NCBI GenBank assembly: GCA_028554795.2
Contig: CM068825.1
Span: forward strand, 158,880,553 to 158,944,552
Source: Sinohyriopsis cumingii
Taxonomy: Eukaryota; Mollusca; Bivalvia; Unionida; Unionidae
Length of the DNA stretch: 64,000 nucleotides
Direction of reading: 5' to 3'
Shown in pieces: positions 43,555 through 54,639 of the stretch. Position 1 is the stretch's first letter; every line of letters starts with the position of its first letter. The position numbers and the translations under genes were made by a program. The notes beneath the pieces were generated by a model that ran no database searches, was not told the origin of the DNA, and saw only the letters and a list, made by a program, of their open reading frames with translations.

Positions 43555-43850
43555 GTTATATTGCAGCAATTCAAAATACGGGTAGGAGTATTTTATACAG
43601 TAGCAATTCAATTTATGAGCAGGAATCAGTAGCGTACTAACGGGGGGAGCTGGGCGGACGGGGCGCAAAAACCACGGGCGCCAGAGGTCATGGGGCATCA
43701 AAACCTTATTTGGCCTTCATCGTCGCCCCCCGGGCGACATTCAAGCTTGGTACGCTACGGGTAGGAATATTTTATTTATATTGTAGAGACTCAAAATAAC
43801 GGTATGAGTATTTTAGTTATGTTGTAACGATTCAAAATAACGATGTTACT
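43555..43850. repeat. Degenerate minisatellite split by a small MITE
   Basis: ATTCAAAATA(A)CGG(G)TA(G)GAGTATTTTA-like units recur near 43570, 43761 and 43795, interrupted by the MITE at 43629-43758. Confidence 0.55.
43629..43758. mobile_element. MITE candidate, 130 bp, 12-bp imperfect TIRs
   Basis: GTAGCGTACTAA at 43629-43640 pairs with TTGGTACGCTAC at 43747-43758 (one mismatch). The interior is GC-rich with further inverted G/C runs (CGGGGGG, CCCCCCG). Confidence 0.55.
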
Positions 43851-44069
43851 GGCTATAATTCTTTTTCTTCAACATATTGTATGAAATGGAAGGGAATGAA
43901 ATCTTACACGCTGGCACTGGGTAACCTGTATAGTCAATTAGAAGTCGACTGAATAATGAATGTTACCCATGTTTGTAGCGGAACAAGCAATAAATTACAG
44001 TCGTCCACTGCTTAGATTGGGAGCACTGCATTTTTTCCTGGAAAAAAATATAGATTTATTTTTACTAAT

Positions 44070-44248
44070 AATTTTTTAACGGCACTTTTGCACATTATTG
44101 GCTGAATTGCACAGAGTATGTGGGAGATAAGTGCTTTTTGCAAAGACAATGAGGCAGTCTAAACTGACTAGCCTGGCGGGTATCGATCCCGCGATCCATA
44201 GATTACGAGTTCTACGATCTACCAACTGAGCTTCTGCGGCTCTCGTTT
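44070..44248 (-). mobile_element. tRNA-Thr-like SINE (family C)
   Basis: On the - strand the head reads GCTCAGTTGGTAGATCGTAG then AACTCGTAATCTAT and a T-arm GCGGGATCGATACCCGC. This resembles a tRNA-Thr(CGU), but the acceptor and anticodon stems do not pair, so it is not a working tRNA gene. About 100 bases follow, ending GTGCCGTTAAAAAA at 44074-44087 and an AT-rich tail. That end matches the end of the LINE at 28381-33565. Confidence 0.62.
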
Positions 44249-44264
44249 AGTATTAAAGAGAAAG

Positions 44265-44715
44265 CAACTTTAACATGGGCATAAGCGCCACTTTAACATG
44301 ATTATAACCTCCAGCTTTAACATGACTATAAGTCCCAACTTTAGCATGGATCTAAAACCCACCCACCCCACCCCCACATGGCTATAAGCCCTAATTTTAA
44401 CAATGCTATAAGCCCCCAAATTGAACATGGCTATAAGCCCCAGCCTTAACATAGCTATAAACCCAAACCATAACATGACTGTAAGCCCTCAAATTGAACA
44501 TGGCTATAAATCCCAACTATACACCCCAACCTTCATATGGCTATAAGACCCTACTTTAACATGGCTATAAGACCCAGCTTTAACATGGTTATAATCCCCA
44601 ACTTGAACATGGCTATAAGCCACAACTTCAGCATGGCTATAAGACCCAACTTTAACATAGCTATAAACCCAACCTTAACATGACTGTAAGACCCAACTTT
44701 AACATGTCTATAAAT
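44265..44715. repeat. Minisatellite, about 24-bp degenerate unit
   Basis: AACATGGCTATAAGCCCCAACTTT-type units occur about 18 times with many substitutions and small indels. Confidence 0.85.
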
Positions 44716-44719
44716 TCAG

Positions 44720-45560
44720 CGAAAATTCTCTCGTTCCCTTTCTTTCTCATTTGGAAAACCTTTCTCTCTACGTTTGTTCTTGATTATTGAAGTTTTAAGT
44801 ATGTCATGTTGTGTGAGAAAATTTGCTAACAATTCCTGCCTCATGTTTACTCGTCTTTTGATAGAATTCGTAATTCAAAGTATTTTGGGTAATGTCAATA
44901 CTTGTTATATAATATTGCGACTTTAGACATATTCTGAAATAAAGAAACTACATGTCCGTGACATATCCATTGCGTCACAGTCAAGTTTGTGGTTAATTCA
45001 AAGAGAACCTTGCCGCGGTGGTGAAAAGTCCTGTTTGTTTTGCAATCAGCCAGTGATGTCACCGGTCGGCTAAGGCTTATAGACCGGAAAACCCGACATT
45101 ATAACATGTCGGCGGTACTAGCCCAGGCACTTTTCAAAGAGACCAGGGGTATCCGATCAGAACTAAGATAGTCAAATTTTGGATGGTTTCACATGCAGCC
45201 AGACATTATCCTGTCACATTCACTTTGGAAGAGTCAGTACATGTTTTGACGTGACTAAAGTAACATCACGGTACTCCGGGAGCAAATTGTGCACTCGCAA
45301 AAAAGAGAGGGGAAAACTGAGTTATAGGAAATTCGGACAAGATTTGGAACAAAGGCTCCTGTGGAAGCTTTCCGGGTGGGATAGGGCGCTACCCGAAGAT
45401 TAGAGAGAGAAGAAGACGTGGAGAACACTTGGAAAAGGCAGTTGTGCGAAGGCGCTGGGCCGGAGAACGGAAATAAGGGTACCGGAAGTACCGACAATGC
45501 GAAAGTTACAGATGAGTAACATGGAAGGAATACGGGAAGAAATCACTCTCACCTTTAATT
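44720..45560. other. No firm gene; moderately GC-rich with unassigned open frames
   Basis: Two opposed short frames (45179-45403 + and 45255-45497 -) overlap here. A third frame on + has a continuous acidic/basic stretch near 45350-45520. I cannot place any of them in a family. This could be a decayed retroelement gag-like region. Confidence 0.3.
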
Positions 45561-45571
45561 TCACGTGATGA

Positions 45572-45823
45572 GGGGCCCCGAGTGGCCGAGTGGTCTAAAG
45601 CGCTCTCCGTTACGGATCACTACCATCTCATCTCTGTCTGCGTGGGTTCGAGTCTAGGATTCGGCCAATGTGGGTATGTGAGAAAGCTTGCCAGTAGCTT
45701 CTCGTGGGTCGGTGGTTCTTCCCGGGGTTTTTCCGGGTTCTTCCTTCACCATTAATACTGGCCGCCATACATAGCCTATCGTGTGCTGAAAAATGGCGTT
45801 AAACTCCACAACAACAACAACAA
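45572..45823 (+). mobile_element. tRNA-derived SINE (family A) with perfect 11-bp target-site duplication
   Basis: GGGGCCCCGAGTGGCCGAGT and TGGTCTAAAGCGC give an intact A box, GGGTTCGAGTC is the B box, and the end is GGCGTTAAACTCCACAACAA. TCACGTGATGA flanks it at 45561-45571 and 45824-45834. The intact promoter boxes and perfect duplication suggest a recent copy. Confidence 0.92.
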
Positions 45824-45834
45824 TCACGTGATGA

Positions 45835-48800
45835 AATAACTGGCAATTTGAACAGGCCTTTGTATTGAATGAAACAAATTGCGTGGAAATATTGTCCCGT
45901 AATTGTTGAATACTGTGATATAGTTTATTAAATTGTTATACCTTTCGCGTTATTAGTTTTATATTTTATACACCTAGACCTTCGGCCTTGCTGACGGGGG
46001 GTGGGGGGGTGGGGGGTCTCGGAGCTATTTTATCTTTTAATTTTCGTCCTTCTCCGGTGTTAGTAATAATACCGTAGCGGGCATATGACAAAGTATGACA
46101 GATAAATATGCCCGAAACAAAATAACTATATTCATCTTAACACAAACCCCGAGGGACTTCAGTTTTCTTCAAGAAGGATGTAATATAGAATATCAAATTA
46201 AAATAAACGTTAGATTAAGAAAAAATAGGTATACTGTCTTTTTGAACATGTTAGATTATAAATAAATTTTAAATAACCCCATCTTCTTAATTAAAATGTT
46301 AAGCTGTCTTCGTCTGCCCATGATTTTCAACTCTTCACTGCATCCGATATCTTTGTAGATAGGATTGATTTTCCTAACTGAATTTGGACTACGCTATCAG
46401 CTGATATGAGCTTGGCTAGACTAGAAATTCTTAGGTTTTTCGTTTGCTTTAATTTTTTTATGAATGATTTTCTGCGATTTTCCTATTGCCAGACTATATT
46501 TTGTAAATCTGAGTTTGATTTTCGTTGTGGAAAAAATGAGTGGTGGTCTAAGATAGAAGGAGTTTATTGAAAAACATAATACGGTATGATATTACCATAA
46601 TTGCCAAACTGCGTGCATAGATTTGATTGGTGACATTATCGGGCTGACATCCAGTACCATCTTCAGCTACACATATCCATTGTGAAATAAATGTATGGCA
46701 AAACGTTCTCCCGAGTTCAACACATTAAATGATTTTGTCGTTTTAATACAAGCGTTTCTGGGAGGACTTTCATAGCAACCATGTATAAACCTACTTCTGA
46801 TATCTCAGCAGAGGTATTAGTCATTGTCAATAAACATCGTAAAAAAAATATGCACATCCAGTAACCTGAACATAATTTTTCCACTGGTAGAGGGGTGGGG
46901 AAATGCTTACAAATTTATTTTACAGATCCTCGTGACGGAGATATTTTATGCAAAAAATGGCGTTCTGACTTAATCAATTTTGAATTATAGCTTTTCCTTA
47001 TCTTTCTTTTTAATCGACCACCAAGTCGCTTTTGTTTTTTTTTTTGTGGGGGTTTTATTTGTAAACTTCCACACCACTTCATTTCATCAACTACAAAACG
47101 AGCAGTGTCCAGGTTACCGATTACCACAAATGCCAAAATCATTTCTCTTTCTAATTAGGCTTTAACAGCATATTCCCTAAAATAAAATAAAAGGCTGATT
47201 TCCGCAGGAGATTTTCTGATTTTATATTAAGTGATAAACAAATGCGATCGTACTGTCATCAGATGAAAGACAAAAAAAAAATGACAGGAAAACACGTAGG
47301 TTACATAGATTGTGAGAAATAGGATTGCAATAATCTGTTTTGCAATCTCGTTACTCAAATGAAAGTTAACCACGAGACCGAATGGAACAGCAATTTACAT
47401 GTCAGAGAGATGTTTATTACGATACTTCAAATCATGAGAGATGCGCGTGCAATCGCTCATATACCGCCTAACATGCGACAATTAACATTAGAATCCGTCT
47501 GAAATGAGCAGAGCTCTGAAGTCAAAAGTCATACAAGTATCATGCACGGTTTACTCTGAATCATTTGTCGGAGTACAAGAGGAGCATTTGTGCCTGAACT
47601 CTTTCATGTTTGTTCTCAGAGATATGTGGATAATTTCGTTCAAACTGACTGCTGGAGTGACTATGTACGATCTCTGACAAAAGAAAATTGGAAATATTGC
47701 ACTAAATTTGGAGTATGCGCATTTGGTTATAGCGCTCCGTTTTAAGGAATTCTTAGATGTTCGTGATTACTTGTCTTATTATTGGAATTCGATGCAATGG
47801 AACTACTACTTAGCCTGAAATAATTAGCCAATTATTAGAAGCAAACGTCACGGAGTGAAGTGTTTGCAAGTTTCCAAGATGCCACGGTTCACAAGTAGTG
47901 AATTCAGGTCAAAACCGAATGAGTATCCCTGTCTTACCATAGTCCCTATTAAAATCTGGTGGTGTACATTGGTTGTGTGACTGCAATGGCAGTATTTACG
48001 GTAGGAAACCGGTAAACACAAAGGAATAAATAAGAGGGCATTCGGCAGATACCGCTTATGTCGCCATGGTGGAAAGTGTGATGCAGCTGTATTTTTGAAA
48101 TGTGCCTTGAAATCATGGATTGACTAGCCTAAGGTGGCGTAGTTAAAATATTTCCCTGTGTTGGGGGATAGTTGTATAATTTCTACGGCGTGAACTGCTG
48201 ACGGTACTGAAACCTAACGAAGAGAAACCATGCAGATGTGTGGTTGACAGATATTTGGCATGCTGTGAGATCGGTAGTCTTGCATTGATTAGAGTAAAAA
48301 ATTTGTATAGAACGGACACGTCGGACTTTCTAATTTACAACTGAAGCTGTATGGAAGTCTTTGGAAATTTGGGGTAAACTTATGACTTCTAGCGGGAAAC
48401 GCGCCAGGGTTTGACACCGGTCGGTCAAGTAAAGACCCGTGGCTTGTAACAATATATAATTTTCATTAATAATGCCAAATTATACAACGATTGGTATATC
48501 TTTGATACAGTGTACATAATATACATATATTTTGTTTATAATACACACAAATGTACATATTTGCCCTTTGAACGGAGTTAAGATTCACTGCAGACAACAG
48601 TATTGTCCAAGTGAATGAAGTGCTCACATCCCTAAAGAGTGTGTCCGCTACAAAATTTCGTTACGTGCCTTTTGTGGCTATTCACAATCACCTTTGCTTA
48701 TTGATAAGTCGATTGTTTTCTTTTTTTAGTTTCTATTTTTATTCACATTGACTAAATCAATATAAGACACACTTATGATTGAAACATGAAAGAGGGTTTT

Positions 48801-48982
48801 AATGATGAAAGGAGAGCACTACAAACACTGAACGCTCAGCCATTCACGTACCAGCGCATGGAAATAAGTGTGGCGTAGAAACAAAGCGAAACGACGAACC
48901 AACAAGAGGTAATTTAAATATTTAATATATTTACCGTCAATTTAAGTCATTATTCTGCTTGAATCAACATTGTTACCTACCA

Positions 48983-48985
<3 letters not shown>
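45835..48985. other. Mostly unique sequence, no gene recognised; G-rich tract at 45996-46018
   Basis: No repeats or recognisable coding regions are seen, and CpG is less depleted than in the repeat-rich parts. A G6-T-G7-T-G6 tract at 45996-46018 could form a quadruplex. This could be intergenic or intronic sequence of an unseen gene. Confidence 0.4.

Positions 48986-48989
<4 letters not shown>

Positions 48990-49033
<44 letters not shown>
48990..49033. repeat. (TC)n microsatellite
   Basis: About 21 TC dinucleotides in a row. Confidence 0.95.
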
Positions 49034-49035
<2 letters not shown>

Positions 49036-50216
49036 CTTTGGTCGGTTTGTCGTAACCTTTACCATCATTCATAGGTCCAGAGACATCGTCATATGAAACA
49101 AGCGAAAATCTCTACGCTCGTCTGTTCATGGATTTTCTCCATTTTTAGCTATGAAGGTCCGGGGGGGGGGGCGCCTTTGGGCATTTTCATATTTAATTAT
49201 TTAATTAATACTAATCGATACTTAGAACATTATAATATTGTTGATGAGTTTAATTATAGTGGCGTGCGCACAATTGTGCATGTGCCACTTTTTTCTGACT
49301 GCACCGCAGCCTGCTAATTGTTCCTGGGGAAGGGGATGGTGCCACCTCCCCCAGGCTTTTATGGATTCAAGGAACCCTGATAGTTTGGCCTCAATCTGTG
49401 GGTCCATAAAGGTCCCTACAGTTGAATGGTTGGCTGTCATTAGTGGGAAGGAGAGCTCGGGAACGGTCCTGCTTGCTTTACATCGCTGGTTTCTTGTTGC
49501 ATTTGCCTGGTGTTTCTTGCAACTTTTTAAATTTTTTTCGATTTTTTTTTCTTCTTCAAAATGTTCTAAAAGGAGGGGGGATGTTCTATGCTGTTTATAG
49601 AGGTTCTTAGTAGAAATCATGTATGAAGAGAGATTTTCAAGGTTATTATGGTATTACCAGTCGAGGTGTTTAGGGTGTGTTTCCTACGCTATGTTATTTA
49701 TAAGTTTTTAGATATCACCTCTTTAAGTTATTTATTAATTAATATTTTTAGAGATTGAATGTTATTTATACTTTATTTAGCAAGAGACCGGAGTCCTAGC
49801 CGATTACACGGTTCGTTAAGGACATCTAGGACCGGAGTCCTAGCTGATTACTCGGTTCGTTAAGGACATCTAGGACATCCGATTTTGCGGTTTCCTTAGT
49901 TTTTGATAGGTGCTTCGTAAGTGAATTATTTATTAATATTTTTATAAAATTGAATGATATGTTATGGGCTTTTATGTGGTGGCTTCTAAATTTATTTAGC
50001 TAGTTACTGGGTCTTTTGGTTTTGTGGGGATAGTAATTATATTTTGTTCCTAAGCCCTGCTGAGTCTATGAATTGATTTATATTTTTATATGCTGATTGT
50101 TTATTTTTATTAGAGTCCATAAGTAACTCTGGGTATGTGTGTGGTGATCCAATCTCTTTTTGGTTTTTGATAAATATTTTCCGAGCGGGTTGATATTTTG
50201 GGCATATATTGAATAC
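49034..50216 (-). other. Probable 3' UTR of a decayed LINE plus unassigned sequence
   Basis: This lies downstream (on -) of the RNase H-bearing fragment. It contains a 44-bp tandem duplication (ACCGGAGTCCTAGC.. at 49787 and 49831), a G11 run at about 49160 and an imperfect palindrome at 49259-49290. The 132-codon - frame at 49222-49620 has no recognised domain. Confidence 0.35.
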
Positions 50217-50885
50217 GTGGTGTAGATCTTCGGTGGTGTGGCAGTTAAAGCAGTTAATGGTTGCTGGTTTGGGTCCTATAAACCTTCCAAAACTGCTTGC
50301 TAGTTTAGTTTTTCCAGTTATTATCCTGTTTATGGTTTTCTGTTCTAAATAGGTACCCTTAGGTAGCTGTATGTTCCTATCTACGTTTTTTTGGGTTTCA
50401 TGGTGCTTTTTACCTTTTGTGGAGGAGTTCCAAAAATCTTGCTATGTTTGGTCTATATATGTTTGTGCGAAGCTTATTGCTTCTGTAGAGCTATAGTTAG
50501 GCTTGATAGAGTTTTGATCTCCTAGTTTGGTTTTTGCAACTTTGTCTGCTGTTTCGTTGCCAGAGATTCCAATGTGCGACGGTATCCACATGAGCTCGAC
50601 TAACTGATGTGCTGTGGTGATATCGTCGATTAATTGGCATGCTCTGTCGAGGAATTGTTCCCTAGAGTGTGTATTGCGATTTTGGATCGATTTGATAACG
50701 CTTAGGGAATAGCTTATAATGACTGCTTTAGGTATTTGGTTGTCTTTGATCCATTGTAGTGATTCAAGTATAGCCCAGAATTCAGTGGTGTAAATGGAGC
50801 AATAGTCAGGTAATCTGGATCCCGTTTGTATATTGAATTCAGGGATGACTGTTGCTGCTGCTGTTCTTGGTGGGTTGTACATTAT
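50217..50885 (-). pseudogene. Decayed LINE ORF2 3' end: RNase H and Zn motif
   Basis: The - strand frame 50442-50882 (146 codons) carries YTTEFWAILESLQWI (catalytic Glu), ISYSLSVIKSI and WIPSHIGISGNETADKVAK. This is a type-I RNase H as found behind LINE reverse transcriptases. The Asp expected in S-D-S is Tyr (SYSLSV), so catalysis is lost. Further 3', near 50217-50290, another frame gives NCFNCHTTEDLHHVFNICPK, the C-terminal CCHC-like motif. The YTDGS start of RNase H is missing and the homology stops at about 50885, so the copy is 5'-truncated. It is a different, older family from the LINE at 28.4-33.6 kb. Confidence 0.82.
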
Positions 50886-53800
50886 GATATGTTTAAGAAA
50901 CTATAACGACAACAATAAAGCATCAAATACATCACAGCATGTGTGCCTTGTAACCAAGAAATTTACCGTATATTGTCGACAGGCTATTGCAACTTTGTAT
51001 CATTGATTATATAAATACTGTAGATAAATTCCAAGGAAAGTGTACACATACCGTTACGACGAGCCATATATTAAGAGGTTACTTGGCGTAAGTTCAGTTT
51101 CAAGGTTTTCATCCAACCCAAATTCTTTTTCTCTCTCACTCCAAATTTTTGTGTATTTTGTCCCTTATGCATGCGATGGGAGGGAGAAACGAAAAACACA
51201 AAGGATTTCGTACCATATTAAATTCATCTAGAAAACAGGATTATTAATACTTATTTTCGTTAATTTTATACGTCACTAATGATTAATGAGTGAAAATTCA
51301 TCATTGATCTATAGGCCTGAAGTTAAAAAAATGTTTATATATTGGTATTATTGCGCCATGGGCGGATCACAATCTGATATACAGTAGTATTGGTACATCA
51401 CATTGCTTTATGCAAACGCTTTAAAAGCCATGTTATATTTAATATATACGTAGATATTATGAACTTCTGAGAGAGTGACAGGTGTAAGGTGAAGTTGTTT
51501 GCACTTGCAACAAGCACAATGATGAGAACGTTGGCATACCCTTGTTACTTTCATGTAATGTGATTGAAATTTCTTTGGACTTTATAATTGTGCAAGTTAT
51601 ACATGATCTAAGCACACGGCTAACCAAAGTGACTGCTCCCATAATCTAGGGAAATAATTCTGAATTAGTCTAAAGTACACTATCTTTAGCAGCTAGTAAA
51701 ATAGAGACTACGAATTTAGCCAGTCGAGACAATACCAGCTCTGAAAGTGCAATGAATGAATTACCAACTATATAAAATGTAAACAAAAGTTATAGGCTCT
51801 TTTTGATATAAATTACCTGTGATAGCCGGGAAGCCAAAATGACTAGACAGGGCTAGCAGTTTACTTTTTTGTCGTTTTAGTTTTTAAGTTGCACATCTGA
51901 AGTAAGGACAAGTTGTATACTCTATAATCCATATTAAACCCATCAATCTTGCACCAAACTAAACGGGATTAAAAGTTTTTTTTTTATATATAAAAAAAAC
52001 ACCTAAGACATGCAAGGTCTTTTTTTAAATAGCTTATATAGCTAGTGAGGAAAACTGGGAAATTCTTTTTCTTTTAAAATCTAACCCTATGCAAAATGCG
52101 AAACTATAGAGCGCCACCTATAACAATGGAGAGCCAAACCGAGGCTCTCCCAAAATTTGGAGATGTAATTTGATTGGCTGAGGTGATGATATGACGTATT
52201 ACATCATTGTGGTGATGAGATGACGCTATGTTTTAATATTGACAGCTTCATTGCCCGATTAAGTCAAGTTTATTTTATGGGCCTCTTGATGATCAATGAT
52301 ATCCTTTCAAGCTTGTTACATAATTTTGACTTAGATGATTGACAAAGCACGCATAGATAAATTCTGATATGGGAGAAATATCTTTGTAGTTTCACAAATC
52401 CTTACATTGGTGACTAAGACCATGGAATAATTTTGCCATGCACATACTCCATTTGTTTGTAAATCCCTATCGATTTTAAAAACAAAATGCATCAAGGATA
52501 TTAAAAAAACTAACGGAATATAGTCATTTCATGTAACCATTTATAATTTCTATTTCATGTAACCATTTATAATTTCTAACCTGATTGTCGCCAGGTGGTC
52601 CCAAACATTGTCAACTTGTTGGCGGTTTGAATTAAACGGAAACTTCTTTAGTAGCATGTTTGTCATATTTGCTTGGGCGAGTCTATATATTTGCTTGGGC
52701 GAGTCTATATATTCTAGTAAAAAATGTGATGTAGATAACCTTTTTTGATAAATCCAATAATTCCGTAAACTTTGGAGTTACATCTCTTTGAACACACGTA
52801 TAAACTATTTCTACCTTTTTATTTCTTCAATGAATTTTAAAACTTGACATTGCAAATATTGGACGTAGACGACACTGTTTTTACTAAAATGGACTTTTCT
52901 AAAAACCAGAAAGGACAGTAAGCAGTCTTATCTGCTTGTTCATATCGAGGCTTCCGTTTGGTTTGAAACGCCAATAAGTTGACAGGGTTAGGGACACAAT
53001 GCCAACAATCAGGTTAGAAGTTATAAACTGATGAATGACATCACTATGTTTTGTGCATTTTGTATATCCTTGCTGCATTTTCGATTTAAAATCCGTTGGG
53101 TGGGTGGGTTTTACAAACAAACGGTAGGATATGCCAATACTAATTAGGATGATGATATGGAATTACGTGAAAGTCTCGTTGAACAAAGCTAAATACATAT
53201 AAAGGAAAGAAATATGTGAAAATACAGACTGATCACGTTAAAAAATAATTAATAATTTCGTAGATGCGTTTTCCAGTATTATTTGAAAGAGGAGTACAGA
53301 TGTCATAATTCTTATTTGCTCAATTCTAAAACTAAAACGAAATAGCAATGTTTTGGAGATGATTTAATCTCGAGTACAAATAGAAATGCTTGTAGAATTG
53401 GAAACCTATAATACGTGGAAAGTGTAACCTCATCCAAATCCCACCGACCACGCGCACGCATACACACATGCACATGCAAATAAAATGACTGTGGAATGAA
53501 TATAATTAAACGCAATATGTTTTCCACACTATGGACCTCGACACTTTGTAAACATATTCCATTCTTTTGATGCCTTCAACCAAAGTCGCATGGGTTCGAT
53601 CACCGGCCACATCATTGATATGAAACCTAATGAAAATCGACCTACAGCAAAGCATATAGATAATCAAAAGTTAATTTATGGATCTCTCTATCATCGCTAT
53701 CATTGACTTTGTTCCGTAACAGTCAAACGATGCGACATATGTATTGGGTATTGTGGCGTTAGATCCACTCAGCTCATTCCATGTTTTGTCACGTACCTTC

Positions 53801-54220
53801 TAAACGCTGCTCTATCCACTAAAAGGTTAATATCCGACAATCGTGACACTTCATTTGCCGGGAAAGCATATAAATACAACAAAATGACTATTATTTCCTC
53901 CGATGTAATTGGTTTTGGAATAAAAGTTTTGAATATTAAGCGAAAATTAGATAACCCATAAATGCATTAGACGTTTCACACATAAGCAAACACTCGCACA
54001 TACGCACACGCAGTCGCACACACGAGCGCACACACACACAAGCATACACATACTTCAGACATACGGTATTTAAAAAGTTACTAAATGATGTTGGATCGGC
54101 GTTCAAGCCGTGCAGTTTTGTGTTAGGTTTTATTATTTTCAGTTGTTGTTATTTTTACAGAGAAATAGAGACAAAAAAGATAAACCAAATGATGAGACAA
54201 AGAAAAGATGAAAGTAATAC
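50886..54220. other. No gene recognised
   Basis: I see no supported coding region. Minor structures are an 8-bp-arm hairpin at 52128-52150 (GGAGAGCC / GGCTCTCC), a 24-bp duplication at about 52672-52715 (ATATTTGCTTGGGCGAGTCT) and a (CA)n-rich stretch at 54000-54045. GGGTTCGATCACCGGCC near 53589 resembles a tRNA B box and may be a SINE scrap. Confidence 0.4.
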
Positions 54221-54555
54221 CCTGCTAGTGCTTCATCTGGTAGGGATTCATCGGATTTAGAATCGGTCTTATTCTTATAAGAAGAAATCTGTTGTAAAGA
54301 GGAACAGCTTGAGCATCTATGATGATGGGGAAGATACGAAGATCCGACGTCGTTAGAGTTCTGAGATGAGCGGGAGGTGATTCGGGGGCGGTGAGAGGAT
54401 GTGGTGCATGTGACCTTATAAGGTGGAGGACTATTACACTGATTACTCTGCTGACTGAAGGAATTTGAACCGCGATGTTGAGGACTGCTTTGTGACTTTA
54501 CGCTGGAGTAGGCGGATTGGTTGGTAGGTTGTGATACCGTGGGTACCGAGCAGGT
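54221..54555 (-). CDS. Candidate host-gene exon, Ser-rich with PPPY motif
   Basis: On the - strand an acceptor TTTTTCTGTTTCAG precedes an open 335-bp segment, and GTATTA follows it (GT at 54220-54219). The segment encodes 111 residues plus two bases: TCSVPTVSQPTNQSAYSS, then Ser/Gln/Asn-rich sequence, a PPPY motif in NSPPPYKV, HHHRCSSCSSLQQ and SDESLPDEALA. The biased composition fits a disordered cytoplasmic segment; PPxY motifs commonly bind WW domains. I do not know the gene and found no partner exon, so it remains a candidate. The flanking frame beyond both borders looks intronic (hydrophobic, poly-Asn). Confidence 0.45.
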
Positions 54556-54639
54556 CTGAAACAGAAAAATGTGGTGGACTAAACCAATTAAAGTTATGAG
54601 AAACCAAATAAACAAATATAAGTTACAGATAATTTAAAG

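Noticed and set aside
44175-44248. Functional tRNA-Thr gene on the - strand
   Set aside because: T-arm and D-arm sequences are tRNA-like, but the acceptor and anticodon stems do not pair and a SINE-type body and tail follow.
45179-45497. Opposed 74- and 80-codon frames
   Set aside because: Both cover the same bases, neither resembles a family I know, and no splice context is visible.
49222-49620. 132-codon frame on the - strand with opposed frames on +
   Set aside because: No domain recognised; position fits the 3' flank of a decayed LINE.
54139-54615. The whole 158-codon frame as a single-exon gene
   Set aside because: The ends (hydrophobic start, poly-Asn end) lie beyond splice-like borders; only 54221-54555 looks coding.
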